Assembly (NCBI GenBank): GCA_014529385.2
Contig: CM043963.1
Location: forward strand, 77,305,412-77,365,411
Reading direction: 5' to 3'
Length of the DNA: 60,000 nucleotides
From: Adiantum capillus-veneris
Taxonomy: Eukaryota > Streptophyta > Polypodiopsida > Polypodiales > Pteridaceae
Made by a program: the position numbers and the translations under genes. Shown here piece by piece: positions 1 to 11,255 of this stretch (its first letter is position 1; each line of letters starts with the position of its first letter). Under the pieces are notes generated by a model. The model did no database searches. It saw nothing but the letters and a program-made list of their open reading frames with translations, and was not told the DNA's origin.

Positions 1-1
1 G

Positions 2-1239
2 GATGTACCGATGATCCCACAGGAGTTGGTAGATTATAGCAGGTCAGGAGACATCAGCAGGTACCTGGAAAGGACAGACTTACACAGTTTCTTCACCTCG
101 AGACCATCAGGTGTGGATACAAGAAGAGTGTACGAGTTGGCAACATCCATTCAGAAGGATGGAAAAGCCACATTGACAGCCATGGATGGAGAGAAAGTAG
201 AAGTACAGATCACTCCACAGCTCATTGCAGACGCATTGAAGCTGCACAACAAAGGGAGCTCGGTCAGGGAAAGAAGGGAGGCCATAGAGGTCTATGGGCC
301 CAAGAAGCAGAATGCAACCTATGGAGATATGGCGGACTCAAGAGCGGCAACCCTTTGCCGACTGTACAACCAATTTCTTCATGTTTGCAATAAAAGACCG
401 CAAAAGTATACGACACCACCCCATGCCATTGCGACCACCATCACATGGGCATTAAAGAGCAATATGCCAAAAGAGGTGAATTACGCTCAACACATCCACG
501 AGCAAGTAATTGCCATGCACAATGAGAAGCCAAAGTACATAGGAGGAGCAGAAATTCTGACAAGGATAGCTTATGAAGCTATTGGAGCTAGAGATCAGTG
601 GCCAAAGGTTCCCTCCCAGAATGAGTGGCTTAGAGAAGCCGACGAGGAGGAAGAACAGCCCGAAGTATCCAAGAGGGCATCCACAAGAGCACGCCGGAAA
701 CTAGAAGTAGTTTCAAAACCTGAAGAGGATGTGGACGAGCCGCTTAAGAAGAAAGTAAAGAAGAAGGTTGCTCCCAAGCAAACCAAAAGTCAGAAAGCGG
801 CAAGAATGGAAAGATAGTGGAGCAGTTTAGAGCGAAAAGAGCTCTAAAGGGTGACTTTGAAGAAAAGTGGGTGCCAGACCCCACTAAAGTCGGAACTAGC
901 TCGGCCAGGCCACATATTGATCAATACGATCAATATATTAAAGCTTATGAGGAGTCAGAGGCTATTCTGGAGCAGCAACCTGTCGAGCCATACACTGAAG
1001 AGGAGGTACAGTAATTAAAATCTGAGCTGAAAAAAGACGACAAGGGGAAAAGGAAAGTAGATGAGTCTACTAAGCCTCAAGAGAAAGATGGGCAAGCCGA
1101 CAAAGGGAAAGCCAAGGAAGCTGAGGACAGATATCCCTCTATGACTGATGTACCAAGCCCTAAGAAGACGGAAAAAATTGTGGAGGAGACCACAGTAGAG
1201 GTGGACACAGATGATTTGGAGAAGAGAGTGAGAGTCTTA
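2..1239 (+). pseudogene. Broken ORF of unidentified transposon-associated protein
   Basis: The first 268 codons (ATG at 11, open to the window edge, so the true start may lie outside) encode a globular N-terminal part followed by a highly charged Lys/Glu-rich tail from about residue 205. A one-base shift near 785 moves the reading into the next frame, which continues the same charged style. It crosses a TAA at 1012-1014 and runs on to about 1239. One shift and one stop therefore break an ORF of roughly 410 codons. I do not recognise a catalytic motif. The layout (globular domain plus long charged linker) resembles plant 'putative transposon protein' or plant-mobile-domain-like ORFs carried by retroelements, but that is an inference from style only. 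The text changes abruptly near 1240, suggesting truncation there. Confidence 0.45.
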
Positions 1240-1861
1240 TCTACTTGCTACGCGAGCTACGGAGCCGCCATTGGAGAAGCGACACCGCCATTGTGTTAGC
1301 AACGGCGAGAGCTACGCACAGATACCAAGAGTGCGCGCTATCGGCTTCTATGTGTGGTAAGTTCCTACGAGCTTCGGTGTGAGTTTTCTTCCAACTCGTG
1401 TGTCGGAATGGAGCGTGCAGCATATCTATAGAACCACAACGAATAGAGCTACACATTAGTACCATCGGGGTCAAGTTTCAATCACCTGTATTTTTTGGCC
1501 TGTCTTCATATGCGTTTACCGCACGGAGTGGTTATAGGTTGATTTTGCAGTTCAAGTCTTTAGGGTGTTGTTCTTACCTAGTGTATAGACTTCCCCTTGA
1601 GTTTGAGATCGATTCAATGATTCTAGATCCTGTTTCATATAGCATTCGTTTGTAGTACGGATTTCAGTCACTTGCATATTTTAGAACTTAGATTTGATTT
1701 CCTTAGTAGTGATTGTCATTAGAAGGTCGAGTAGGTGCTTTGACACCCACCTAGTTGTTTCCATGCGCCTGCGGGTCAAGCTCCGTCCTCGTCTGAAAAA
1801 TTCTGTTGTTGGTTGAGTTCTCACTATTTAGCTTCCGCTAGCGGCGTAACCGCCTTAACAG
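1240..1861. other. Unassigned intergenic sequence
   Basis: No ORF or recognisable element is supported here. The left part is GC-richer than its neighbours and could be a decayed LTR leader, but no partner copy was found in the window. The right edge is defined by the start of similarity to the gypsy family A LTR. Confidence 0.4.
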
Positions 1862-3241
1862 TCTGCAAAAGAGCAATGTGCATCAATGGATCTTAAAAGA
1901 CCTAAGGCTCAGCTCCATTAAGACTTCCATAGGCTAAAGTTCCTAATTTAATTAAAAAGTCCAATGGCCAAATAGTGGGGAAAATTGGATGGTTATGGGA
2001 AGACTAAAAAGCTTCCCACATCCTTAGGAAGGAGGGGGCGAGCCCTAAAGGTAGGAGAAGAGAGAGAAACACACTCACACACTCCCAAGCTCTCCCTTTA
2101 CACAAAGGGAATAATGGACACATGGAAGGCTCCTAGCCCAAATGCCCCCAATCTCCCCTCAAATCCTATTGGATGGCCATAGAGGTGAACCAATGAGAAT
2201 TAGGTTAGAGTAAGATTAGTCTAATCAATTAAGAAATGCTTGATAAAAGAACCAATAGAAATTAATCTCCCTAGAAGATAATTGGACAGTCTACCAAGGG
2301 GTCCAATGAGCATCCAGCAGTCCAATGGCTTGCTTGATTCCTATTGGCCAGAAGGCTCAAAGGTCCAATGAGAGTTTAAATAAATTATTTTAATTATTCA
2401 AAGCTCTCACAAAAGAGGAATGGGGGACACTTGTCACAAGGCTATCAAATATGCTTCTTAATTGCTATTGGCTAAGCTTTGCAAGAGCCAATGGGAGGCC
2501 AGCAAGAACAAATGGGAAAAGGGGTCGACCAAGAAGAGGGAGAGTTGGCATTTTAGGCTAATTACCAATTTTGCTACACACACACACAACTCATGTGTGG
2601 AAGAAGGACTCCATCTCCTTCTCCAAGCATTGATAAGTAGCGGCCTACACCAACAACTCTCGGTTGTGGAATGCAAATCCAACCAAGAGCCAAGCTTCAA
2701 TGGCATGCTCATCTCCTCTACCATGATAATTACTAAGCTAATCTATGCTATAAAGGTGATTATATGAGGAGAATACTTCTTTCTCGTAAGATACATCTTC
2801 TTCCTCTTGATCTTTCCTCATTCCCTGCTAGCTCTCACCATTTTTGAAGGCATGTGAGGTCTTGGGACTGAAGCTACTAGGTGTGTTTTTCAAGAATAAT
2901 TTGGTGCATGAAGCTTCCATATTCATTGCACCAACGATTTTTGTCAAGGAACACAAAGATTGTATTGTACAAAAGTCTCTCTTGATGGGAGAAGCTATAA
3001 TACAAAGCCTTTTTAGAGGGGGGACCGGCTCCATCTAAATCCGGTCCTCAATTGTTGTTAGTTGTTATATTTCTCTCTCTTTTCAAGTATTGTCTTTGCC
3101 AAACTAGCTAGGTGTAATTGCTATGTTGCTTTCTCTAGCCAAGTACTCTCTCTATGCTCATTTGGAACTTGTTCTTAATGAAATGCTCACTATGTCATCA
3201 TTTTCCACTACACACAAGTTACTAGTGCATTAAATGTTACA
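1862..3241 (+). repeat. Ty3/gypsy family A LTR, 5'-truncated
   Basis: Read on the plus strand, this stretch matches the reverse complement of 14502-15930 along nearly its whole length. Shared landmarks include the GCAAAAGAG start, repeated CCAATGAG/CCTATTGG phrases, the CATGATAATTACTAAGC block and the terminal ACTAGTGCATTAAATGTTACA. The right end is the canonical LTR terminus in CA at 3240-3241. The left end lacks the first roughly 160 bp of the LTR seen at 14502-16086, so the copy is truncated. Short ORFs inside it are not genes. Whether it was a solo LTR or a 5' LTR is unclear; a TGGTATGGAGC-like string follows at 3248 but is a poor primer-binding site. Confidence 0.75.
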
Positions 3242-3849
3242 GCATACATGGTATGGAGCTGCCTGCACTACACTAGCTTAGTGCAAATTATCCTTTGTTT
3301 GCAAAACATCTTGAGGACAATCTCCGACCCTCTAATAAGCCCAAAACCAAATCTCAAGAGATTCCATTTTCCCCTTGCAACATATCTATTCACTTGTCTC
3401 TAAAATCATCGCTCATTATTTATCTTTAGAGGTATCTGAGAAGATGTTTTATTGGGAATCACTCTTCAAGAAAAGTATGCCTCAGTTTAGCCTTGAGCCG
3501 ATTAAAAAATCAAAACGGCCGGTTGTTGAAGGGAGGGGAGTAAGGAGCAAATCCGCTAGGAAAACTTAAGAAAATAGAGTTAAAATGCAAAAAAAAATTG
3601 ATTATTTTGAAAAAATTACTCTTTGAAAATTTACAAAACTCACAATGGTGATTCGATTATATTGATAGACCCAAAAAACTACATATTCCTGTCATGCTCA
3701 TGACGAGCCATGACCTCTTCAACATATCATAGACACATCGATTGATGGGGGAGCCACCCCACAACCATGGATGAGCCCACACTTCTAATATTGTATGTCC
3801 ATTATTGTGGCGCCTAGGGTTCTATTCCACTCCTCTGAGTTCCTTTAAT
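3242..3849. other. No gene seen
   Basis: AT-rich sequence with no supported ORF. The right part (about 3600-3850) resembles the sequence at 26500-26690 and is probably the non-coding 3' tail of the LINE relic that follows. Confidence 0.35.
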
Positions 3850-4090
3850 TTCCTATGGAAATGATCGCTACCTTGCTCTCTTGCACTATCTCCTTGAACT
3901 TAGCTACTTCCCATGAGTTCTCAAAGATTCAATAATTCCTTGCCTTCCAGATGTGTTTGAAGTAGCAATACTTCACAATTTGTGTAGCAATGAACGGTGC
4001 ATGTCTCCCAAGACTCTTCCCTCCCAAGAGAATATTGTTCTTAAAGAATCCTATTTTCCATGTTTTTTGGATCTATTTGCAGACCTTGCC
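3850..4090 (-). pseudogene. LINE ORF2 extreme C-terminus relic
   Basis: On the minus strand the broken reading contains an IWKARN motif (3935-3952), followed by an in-frame stop, a Phe-Glu-Asn stretch and a VQESK phrase. Tryptophan-lysine-alanine-arginine-asparagine near the C-terminus is typical of plant L1-type LINE ORF2, after the zf-RVT domain. A parallel version lies at 26690-26935, where the same place reads TRNRRVFEGG and IIQESK. Several stops and shifts make it non-functional. Confidence 0.55.
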
Positions 4091-4429
4091 TGCCAAACCA
4101 CAGATCAAGTCATGGGTTTGAGTCACCTTATGGGATTCACCTAGGCTTTCTTTTTCACCCATCCATCCACCTTGACATCCTTTTATTCAATCCACACCGT
4201 CGATCCCACCGCTCAACCACATCTAGGACCTCGTGTGATTTCGTGTTGTGGTGAGTCCTCCTCAAACTCAAAATGAGGAATTCTTTGTCTTGCTTTAAAT
4301 GGAGGCAAAGTGAGGGCGTCTCTCCAAATGAAACCACCTATGCTTGCATCTTGACGGTACATGGTATTAGGCAAGATGTTGATATGGGCATAAGAATTCA
4401 AGAATATTGTTAGATATTTAGGGGCTGTT

Positions 4430-5600
4430 AAGAGGAAACGTAGTGCTTGGCAATGCTTTCAATGACTTATATGCCAAATGTGGTGTATTGTAGAAAACAC
4501 AAAAAGGTTTTTGAGGAGGTTCATATGTAGGATGCAGTCTCTTGACACACACTGATTGCAATGTATGCTCAACAAGGGTATGGCGTGGAAGCTATGGGCT
4601 ACTTCCAATGGATGAAAAGTGAGTGGTGGCATTAGGCAAGATGTTGATATAGGCATATGATCTAGTTAGTTAGGGAATGTTGAAAAGAAACCCATTGCTT
4701 GGCAATGCTTTGGATGACTTGCATGCCAAATATGGTGTACATTAGAAAGCCCAAAAAGTGCTTGAGGAGATTTTTCTCCGGGATGCCGTTTATTGACAAA
4801 CATTGATTGTAGGATATGCCCAACAAGGGTAAGGCCAAGAATCTTTTAATGATTAAGACTTGTTACTCAAATTCCCTTAGCTTTGGGTAGTATTCTTGTG
4901 CATATATACACCATTGACAAGGGAATGCCTATTCATGATGAGATATTTAGGTGGGGATTTCCCGTTTTGTGTTATGATTGGCAGCAGAGGGTGAGCTCCA
5001 TGGTTGGATCTCATGTTGAAGCATTAGAATGTTCTAGGTAACTACTCTCATGGACACATATGTATATCAAATTTTGTGCCCTTTGCTAGGCATGAGTGTC
5101 ACTTGCTAATTTGAGGACGTTCAGGCCAACACACTCTTTGCCATTCTTGTAAATTGGTAAATATGTATGTCAAGTGTGGTGTTGTGAATCAAGGAAATGT
5201 GTCCTGAGAAGCTCACTTCTCCTAGAATTATCATGTATTGCTTTGAAAACAAAGTGTTCTCACACTAGGCAAGGGTGACAAGCTCTTAAGTATTTTGAGC
5301 AAATGCTCCATGAGGACATTCTTGTAATTGAGATAGTCAATGCTTGTATCTTTAGACCCTATGTTGGGATTGGGCTCATGGAATGGGGAAGCACATCCAT
5401 GATGAGACCTCTAGGCAAGGTTATCTTGATTATCTTTGACATCAAGGGTAGGTATCCTAGAGAAGATTCCTTCTTGTAGGGTTGTCCCTCATGATCTTCT
5501 TATGATGCTTAAATAACAAAGTGTACTTTGATTTGGCAAGGCCAACAAGATCTTGACCATTTTGAATCGTATGTACCATGAGAACATCCTTGTAATTAAT
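4430..5600 (+). pseudogene. Decayed PLS-type PPR gene relic
   Basis: Fragments in all plus frames spell classic PPR phrases: 'GNAFNDLYAKCGV' at about 4450, 'LIAMYAQQGYG' at about 4555, 'GNALDDLHAKYGV' at about 4695, 'LIVGYAQQG' at about 4805, 'GMPIHDEIFRWG' at about 4925, 'NMYVKCGVVN' at about 5162 and 'GKHIHDETSRQGYLD' at about 5385. Stops and shifts occur every few dozen codons, so it is long dead. The stretches starting near 4365 and 4625 resemble each other closely and look like a tandem duplication of one PLS unit. It is on the opposite strand to the intact PPR gene at 20.7-22.6 kb and is probably an old dispersed paralogue. Confidence 0.7.
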
Positions 5601-6179
5601 CCCTGACGTCACACCCAAAAAGGCACAGTGTGTAAATCAAGAGGAGATTCACTTGTCTAAAAATAATGGCAATCATGAAGTCAAGAAGCCATGGAGGAGG
5701 TAATCTCTTAATTGAGAGCTTACCATGGATAGAAAAGGGATTATGGTCTTTCTTTAAACTTTTAGTTAGGTTATTTAGAAATAGCTACATGGCAGTGATG
5801 CACATTAAGAAGTTAGAAATGTTTTCTTCTTCTCTTCTAAAGTGGAGTTTGTGAGAGAGAGGGACAAAAAGAGTAGGATGTTGAAGTTTTATGAGAGGTC
5901 TTTTGAAGTAACAGTATGCTATGAGCTATGGAGAGGCAATTGTGAGTGAGTTTCTAAGCATTTCACTTAGGTTTCATCAACATATATAAAGGCTCAAACT
6001 GAGCTACAATATGTGGCAATAAAAAACGCAATGGATTTGCATTTTATGTACATAGTGGATACATGACTTGGAAATAGCATTATGGTGGCTGTGTGACTTG
6101 ATTATGTGATTGGAGTAGGTATGTTGCTTGGTATTCTTCAAAATATGATGTTCAATCAAAATTAACTAGAAATGGTGTT
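5601..6179. other. No gene seen
   Basis: Contains only short ORFs without recognisable content. It may include the missing 3' end of the copia element to its right, but I cannot delimit it. Confidence 0.3.
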
Positions 6180-6403
6180 TTTTTGTCCCAAGGTAGTTTG
6201 CAACAAAAAATATCAAAACAACTGTGAAAATCAACAAATTATTGGCATTCAATCATGTTTGAATAAGGTTGTTTTATAACAAGTTGACTATCACTTTCAA
6301 AATTATTTTTTGCAAGACTCGCAAGACAAGGAATATTGACCAAATGTGCAAATTCCAAACTAAACTTCTAAATAGTATCTTCAATAAGCTTTGGTTGTCA
6401 AAG

Positions 6404-6471
6404 AAATAAAACACCTTTCGTACAATTCCTTGAATCTAAATAAAACACCTTTCGTACAATTCCTTGAATCT
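6404..6471. repeat. 34-bp perfect tandem duplication
   Basis: Two adjacent 34-bp units (6404-6437 and 6438-6471) read identically, beginning AAATAAAACACC. They lie inside the copia RT tail and are a recent local slippage duplication that shifts its frame. Confidence 0.9.
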
Positions 6472-6480
6472 AAATGCCAA

Positions 6481-7128
6481 GACATGAGTCAAGCCCTCCA
6501 AGATCCACCATATCATATGTTGAAGCCAACAACTTCTTGACTTGTTGAAAAAATCCCAAATAATTAGAAACAAGGATTGTATCATCCACATACAGAGCAA
6601 GGATTACAGAACTACCATATTAGAATTTTATATATAAGTTGGAATTTGAAGAGCAAGTGGTAAATCCATGGTAGGTAAGAAAAATATCAAACTGTGTATA
6701 GCAAGGCCATGAAGCTTGTTTGAAATCGTATAATGTCTTATGAAATAGAGGAATAAGATCCTCATTACGTGGAATAACAAATCCTACAGTTTTCTCTATA
6801 TAAATTTGTTCATTCAAATCACCATTCAAAAAATTATGTTTCATGTTCATTTGGCGAGTCTCTAAATTTAGTTGAACAACAAATGCTAACAAGACCCAAA
6901 TTCTAGTAATGCAAAAAAAAAACTCATAAAAGATCTCTTGATCCTAGCAATTTGAGAATAGCCTTGGGTAACTAGGCATGCCTTGGATTTTTCAGAATAT
7001 CCATGTGATTTGACTTGTGTCTTATACGCCCACTTACACTTAATGGTTGTATGTCTAGGAGGAAACTTGGTTAGTATCCATGTACTTTTTAGAGATAAGA
7101 TAATTTTGCTTTCATAGCCTCTTGCCAT
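6481..7128 (-). pseudogene. Copia reverse transcriptase domain, broken
   Basis: The minus strand reads a TWILTKFPPRHTTIKCKWAY segment, then KAC-LVTQGYSQ, then QMNMKHNFLNGDLNEQIYIE and LYDFKQA. These correspond to the copia RT consensus (W-x-L-x-x-P, K-x-K-W-V-Y-K, Y-K-A-R-L-V-A-K-G-Y-Q, D-V-K-x-A-F-L-N-G). The catalytic aspartate of motif A (DVKTAFLNG in the family) is changed to Asn or His-containing text. The second catalytic box YVDD is preserved at 6581-6592. A shift separates the two ORFs near 6890. Non-functional. Confidence 0.8.
6581..6592 (-). other. RT catalytic YVDD box of the copia relic
   Basis: The reverse complement encodes Tyr-Val-Asp-Asp in the context ALYVDDTILVSN, the textbook copia motif C. 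This is the best conserved part of the element. Confidence 0.8.
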
Positions 7129-7750
7129 TGATTATTTTGTAAAGAAGAGATAGCTTCACTACATGTGACAGGTTTTGTAAAAGTAGAGCGATCGTTATCA
7201 ATGATATATTCATCATAAACATGACAGGAACCTTGCTTAAAATCAATAGGCAAATCAACAAAAATATCAATATCATCATTAGTATGATTTGAAATTGATA
7301 GTCATGAAGTAATAAGTTTCTCTTTAAAAAGAGGTTCATCATCAGAAAAGAATGAAAAATATTGAAGAAAATATTTAGTATCATTAACACCATCCATGGA
7401 TCATGTATCTCCCATAACCTATTTATGAGAAGTAGCATCATGGTTCATGATTACTTTCTTAGAGGAAACATCATAGAATTTATGGCCTTTGAAATTGTTA
7501 GAATATCCAATAAAAATAACTTTAATACTAAGAGCATCAAGCTTTGTTCATGTTTCTTTGAGAACATGAATAAAAGAAATGCATCCAGAGGTTTGAAAAT
7601 GAGATACAAAAGGGATTTCACCTATCCATGTTGTGATGGGTATCTTACAAGAAGGAGCAATATTAGAAAGATGATTTTGAACAAATACTACTATGAAGAT
7701 AAATTCAGTCCAAAAAACACAAGATCACCCAAAATGAGCCAACATACATC

Positions 7751-8190
7751 TTATAGCATTAAGAATAGTAAAATTATTTTGTTTAGCAACACCATTCTAT
7801 TCAAATGAATATGAAATAGTATATTCATAATGATAAATACTTCTTCGATACAATAACCCTGAAACTCACCAGAAACATATTCTCCACCATTATCACTATA
7901 GTGTTTCTGGAGACAAGGACCAGTTTGAAGTCTTGTAGCCTTGTGAAATATTTTGAAAAGAGACAACAACTAATATCTTTGTCTAAAACAACTGTCTATC
8001 GTGAGTAATTATCATCATGAGATATGAATATTGGGATCTTGATGAAGGCAAAGATCCACAAAAGATCATGAAAACTGGTTGCATTTGAGAGAGAAAAGGG
8101 TTGAGTTTGAACAAATACTACTATGAAGATAAATTCTAAGAGCAAAAATTCATAAATTTTCATACAAAAATGAGCTTTAAGATCCATGTC
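7751..8190 (-). pseudogene. Copia integrase core fragment
   Basis: The minus-strand reading contains LQKHYSDNGGEYVSGEF, matching the copia integrase phrase 'lRsDNGGEf.s.eF' with the second catalytic aspartate intact. Text upstream (8000-8190) is consistent with the first part of the core but is very broken. It lies where integrase should be in copia, before RT. Confidence 0.65.
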
Positions 8191-8225
8191 ATGTACAAGA
8201 TTACGACAATGAAGATCAGGGAGTT

Positions 8226-8483
8226 TTAAAAAATCAGCATGAGCAAAGCAATGATGTCATACATTGCAATCATATTCACATGGAGCACAGCACAATTTTC
8301 AAAAACATCATTAAGAGAGAGCTCAAATAAATTACCATTACGAGAAGCAATCATAATAATTTCTCCATCTTTCTCAATGCGGCATTTGGTATGATCAAAA
8401 CCCACAAACAGACCAATATCAACGAGTCTAGCAACTGAGAGATTATTACGTTGAAGTTCTAAAACATGTAAACCCCCTTGCAA
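8226..8483 (-). pseudogene. Copia protease-to-integrase linker (pre-integrase) fragment
   Basis: The ORF reads QRNNLSVARLVDIGLFVGFDHTKCRI, matching the segment after copia protease ('nLiSvgqL...G..v.F....c.i'). It sits directly upstream of the integrase relic on the same strand. Confidence 0.6.
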
Positions 8484-9079
8484 AACTCGAGTTCAAGAAG
8501 ATAAAGTATCAAGATATATATTTTCAATACCCTTTGCTTGACAAGTTGTATAGTCAACAAGGTAAAGAATACGCTTTATAGGTAGAGAATGATAGTTGTA
8601 TAGCCACTTACATAACTTGTTTGTGATACAACGTTATCATGATGTTCAGCATCATATGCTTTATTTCAGTTTGCATCAAATTGGCGCTTAATGCACGTGT
8701 GAGAGGGATGAGAAGATCATCCACAATAATCATAAGAAAAATAATAATACCTAGATAAATGTGGTTTTATTGTGGTAATATTGTGCTCCTTGTCGTATTA
8801 ACATATCCAACAATCATCTTCAGTATGGCCATTTATGTTGTAGTAAGAACAATGCTTGCTAGGAAATTTGAGACGAGGGAAAAATTACTACCACGACGGC
8901 CACCTCTGTGGTTTGCTTGTTGAAATAGAAACATCTAAATACAAGAATCCCATACTAAATATTGTGATATAGATTTCTCTTGTAAAATCATAGCTACATC
9001 TTGACTAGCTTTATACCGTTCTTGATGTTGAGATTATTAAATTAACGATATGAATGTCTAGTCAAAATTCTGGTTTTCC

Positions 9080-9530
9080 TTATTATAAAGAATGGTATTA
9101 GTGTTTTCATAAGAAGAATATTTTACCATATCAAGAAGAAGTGTAGTTAGCTACTTTTGTAAAATAGGATCATCCACAATAACAAGTTAATTAATAATAG
9201 ATTTGAAAGACTCAATATGTCCCATCGTATCATTATTAGGATAACCAAACCTCTCAAATAAAAGTATTTCTATAATAGGATTCTTTTGAAAATTCTCTAT
9301 AAGGTACTTCTATACGTCGTGGAAAGTAGAAATTTCATATACATCAAGCAAAACAAAACCATTAAGAGAAGAAAGAATGTACCGACAAGTTGCTTTATCA
9401 CACTTCTCCCAATCTGTATAAACAAGATACCACTCTTGAAAAATATTTCCATCAAGGATAAGAACTTGTTATGATCTCGATTAACAGGTTGAGATAGACA
9501 TACATACCTTCTAAGAACAGTATCCACTTG
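9080..9530 (-). pseudogene. Copia gag (UBN2-like) fragment
   Basis: One minus frame reads YTDWEKCDKATCRYILSSLN, then a phrase like 'V.W.L.ENFQK', resembling the UBN2/retrotran-gag domain of plant copia elements ('W...d..a...i..sl....'). Two frames share the match, so it is shifted. It lies upstream of the pol relic in the right order. Confidence 0.5.
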
Positions 9531-9540
9531 GGGAGTTCAC

Positions 9541-10508
9541 GTTCAATACCCCCCTATATAACGTGTGTTCGTGGGGTATTAAAAAAACCCCTCTTTTAAC
9601 ATGTCTGAATGAATAAAATGACCCCTTATTTAAGGAATTTTTTTCAATTGAATATAAAAGCCCTTATTTTAATGTATCTCTGTTAAATTGCCTAAAACTT
9701 TTACATTTTAAAATTCCTTCTTTCGAAATCACATTATACATTAACATGATTACATAGTGCATCCCCCGAGAGTATCCAAGATCTCATCACCTTCAAGAAT
9801 TAACAACATCTTTGCTTTTCAACTAGGAAATTCTTGGCCTAGAAAAGGAGGAATTGAACATTGGCCAAAAGAAATACCATTGACAAGAATATCATATCTA
9901 TATCCGGTTGCAAGAAGATGTACACGATAAGATCACAAAATCTACACACCATACGTGATGAAGGTCTCAATAAATGAGAGACAACAATTGAGGGGATGAG
10001 AGAGAAGTATCACAATCTTCCTTTGCCAAAATGGGCAAAAAAGAATGCTTGAAACAAGCTCAAAGAAGATGGGATAGAACGCATAAAAGAGCATGTAAAA
10101 GAAGACCAAAAGAAAAAAGTGTCCTCAAAATAGAGATATGTGAGACTCAAGATTGGTGACTAAACTATGCACCATAAAATTATAAGTTTTTTTGGAAAAA
10201 TATGATGCCAAAATAGAAAAACGATAGTGAACGCTTCACAAAGACAAAACATACATCGAGTTTAATTATACTAGAAATAGCATAACTTACAGTTACAACC
10301 TCCATTTTCTATAAAGCACGACTCAAATCAAAGAGTGCAAGAAAAAAAAAGTTCTCACTGAAACACAATCATGCAATGCTCCATTTTCTTCTTGATGTTT
10401 TGAATTTTGAGCAAAAGACCATCAAAAGTTGATCCAAAGTTGAGGATGTCAAAACAAAAAACGATAAGTCAATGTAATCAAAATTGAGTCATATCAGCAC
10501 CACTCAAA
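9541..10508. other. No gene seen
   Basis: AT-rich, stop-rich in all frames. The first 250 bp may hold remains of the copia 5' LTR, but no partner is present to prove it. Confidence 0.3.
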
Positions 10509-10510
<2 letters not shown>

Positions 10511-10554
<44 letters not shown>

Positions 10555-10624
10555 GACAATAGACACACCATGTGTTCACCATATGAGTTACATCACTACA
10601 TGATCGTTACCATTATGATACCAT

Positions 10625-10710
<86 letters not shown>

Positions 10711-10800
10711 GAAAAAAGAGACACACTATGTATGCTCCCAAATACTAATTCATATTGAGTAAATTTTATGTGTGTGTGTGTGTGTGTGCGTGTGTGTGTG

Positions 10801-10850
<50 letters not shown>
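10511..10850. repeat. Compound (AG)n / (TG)n(AG)n microsatellite cluster
   Basis: Three arrays in 340 bp: (AG)20 at 10511-10550, (TG)n at 10625-10678 passing straight into (AG)n to about 10709, and (TG)n at about 10769-10802 passing into (AG)n to about 10849. The second and third have the same TG-then-AG order, suggesting duplication of a compound tract. ORFs across them are artefacts of low complexity. Confidence 0.95.
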
Positions 10851-10851
<1 letters not shown>

Positions 10852-10950
10852 AAGTTAGGTAGTGAGGTCCATATATAGCTTCAACACTAGATGCCAATGG
10901 ATACATTTCTAAGAAATAAATGCATCCATTAACATTCACATTATTTACAT

Positions 10951-11028
10951 TTAGCAAAAAAAGGTGTCATCTTCAAGTCCTTGATCCATAATTTGTTTGG
11001 AAATTAATTGCACTCCTTGGATATGACT
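10951..11028 (-). pseudogene. LINE reverse transcriptase, distal piece (split by copia insertion)
   Basis: The minus strand reads HIQGVQLISKQ then LEDDTFFC, matching the LINE RT stretch that leads into motif C (normally F-A-D-D; here the Ala is Glu). Joined across the copia element it continues the reading from 13943: the right piece ends YGEGH and this one begins IQGV. The sequence left of 10951 decays into the microsatellite cluster. Confidence 0.65.
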
Positions 11029-11241
11029 TGTTGGGGTACAGGCGTTTGTGCCTTGCCCGCTCGCCCAAGCTATGGGTACCCGCCCATCCACTAACACCTT
11101 ATTCTTTTGCACATATAAAAAGAATAAGGGGTAGCTCACAGTAGATTCTTGCTCCAACCACACACTGTGTACTCTCTCCTTCTCTCCTTCCCACACAGCA
11201 CTGCACTACGCACTCATACATCCTTACACTCGCACTCTTCA
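11029..11241 (+). repeat. 5' LTR of copia-type element
   Basis: Begins TGTTGGGGTACAGGC and ends CTCTTCA, i.e. TG...CA. It matches 13733-13942 along its length and, more loosely, 41817-42041. A TATAAAAAG string at about 11115 is a plausible core promoter. Confidence 0.9.
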
Positions 11242-11243
11242 AC

Positions 11244-11255
11244 TGGTATCAGAGC
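11244..11255 (+). other. Primer-binding site (initiator tRNA-Met)
   Basis: TGGTATCAGAGC, two bases after the LTR end: the standard plant copia site complementary to the 3' end of initiator tRNA-Met. Confidence 0.93.

Larger units (their letters stand above)
6180..9530 (-). mobile_element. Decayed Ty1/copia retrotransposon (gag-pol)
   Basis: Reading the minus strand from 9530 downward gives the Ty1/copia order: gag (about 9530-9080), a pre-integrase-like stretch (about 8480-8230), integrase core (about 8190-7750), linker, then reverse transcriptase (about 7130-6480) and a ragged tail. Integrase before RT is diagnostic of copia rather than gypsy. Every domain is broken by stops and shifts. No LTR pair could be found at the edges, so the element is probably truncated at both ends. 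Confidence 0.8.

Noticed and set aside
2458-2767. ORFs on both strands of about 90-100 codons
   Set aside because: They lie inside an LTR whose other copies do not keep them open.
10570-10957. Overlapping ORFs of 62-85 codons on both strands
   Set aside because: They run through (TG)n/(AG)n microsatellites and encode only Cys-Val, Arg-Glu, Ser-Leu or His-Thr repeats.
11244-11255. tRNA gene fragment
   Set aside because: The 12 bases match only the 3' end complement of initiator tRNA-Met and follow an LTR, so they are a primer-binding site. The same holds at 19537, 42044, 46655 and 57129.
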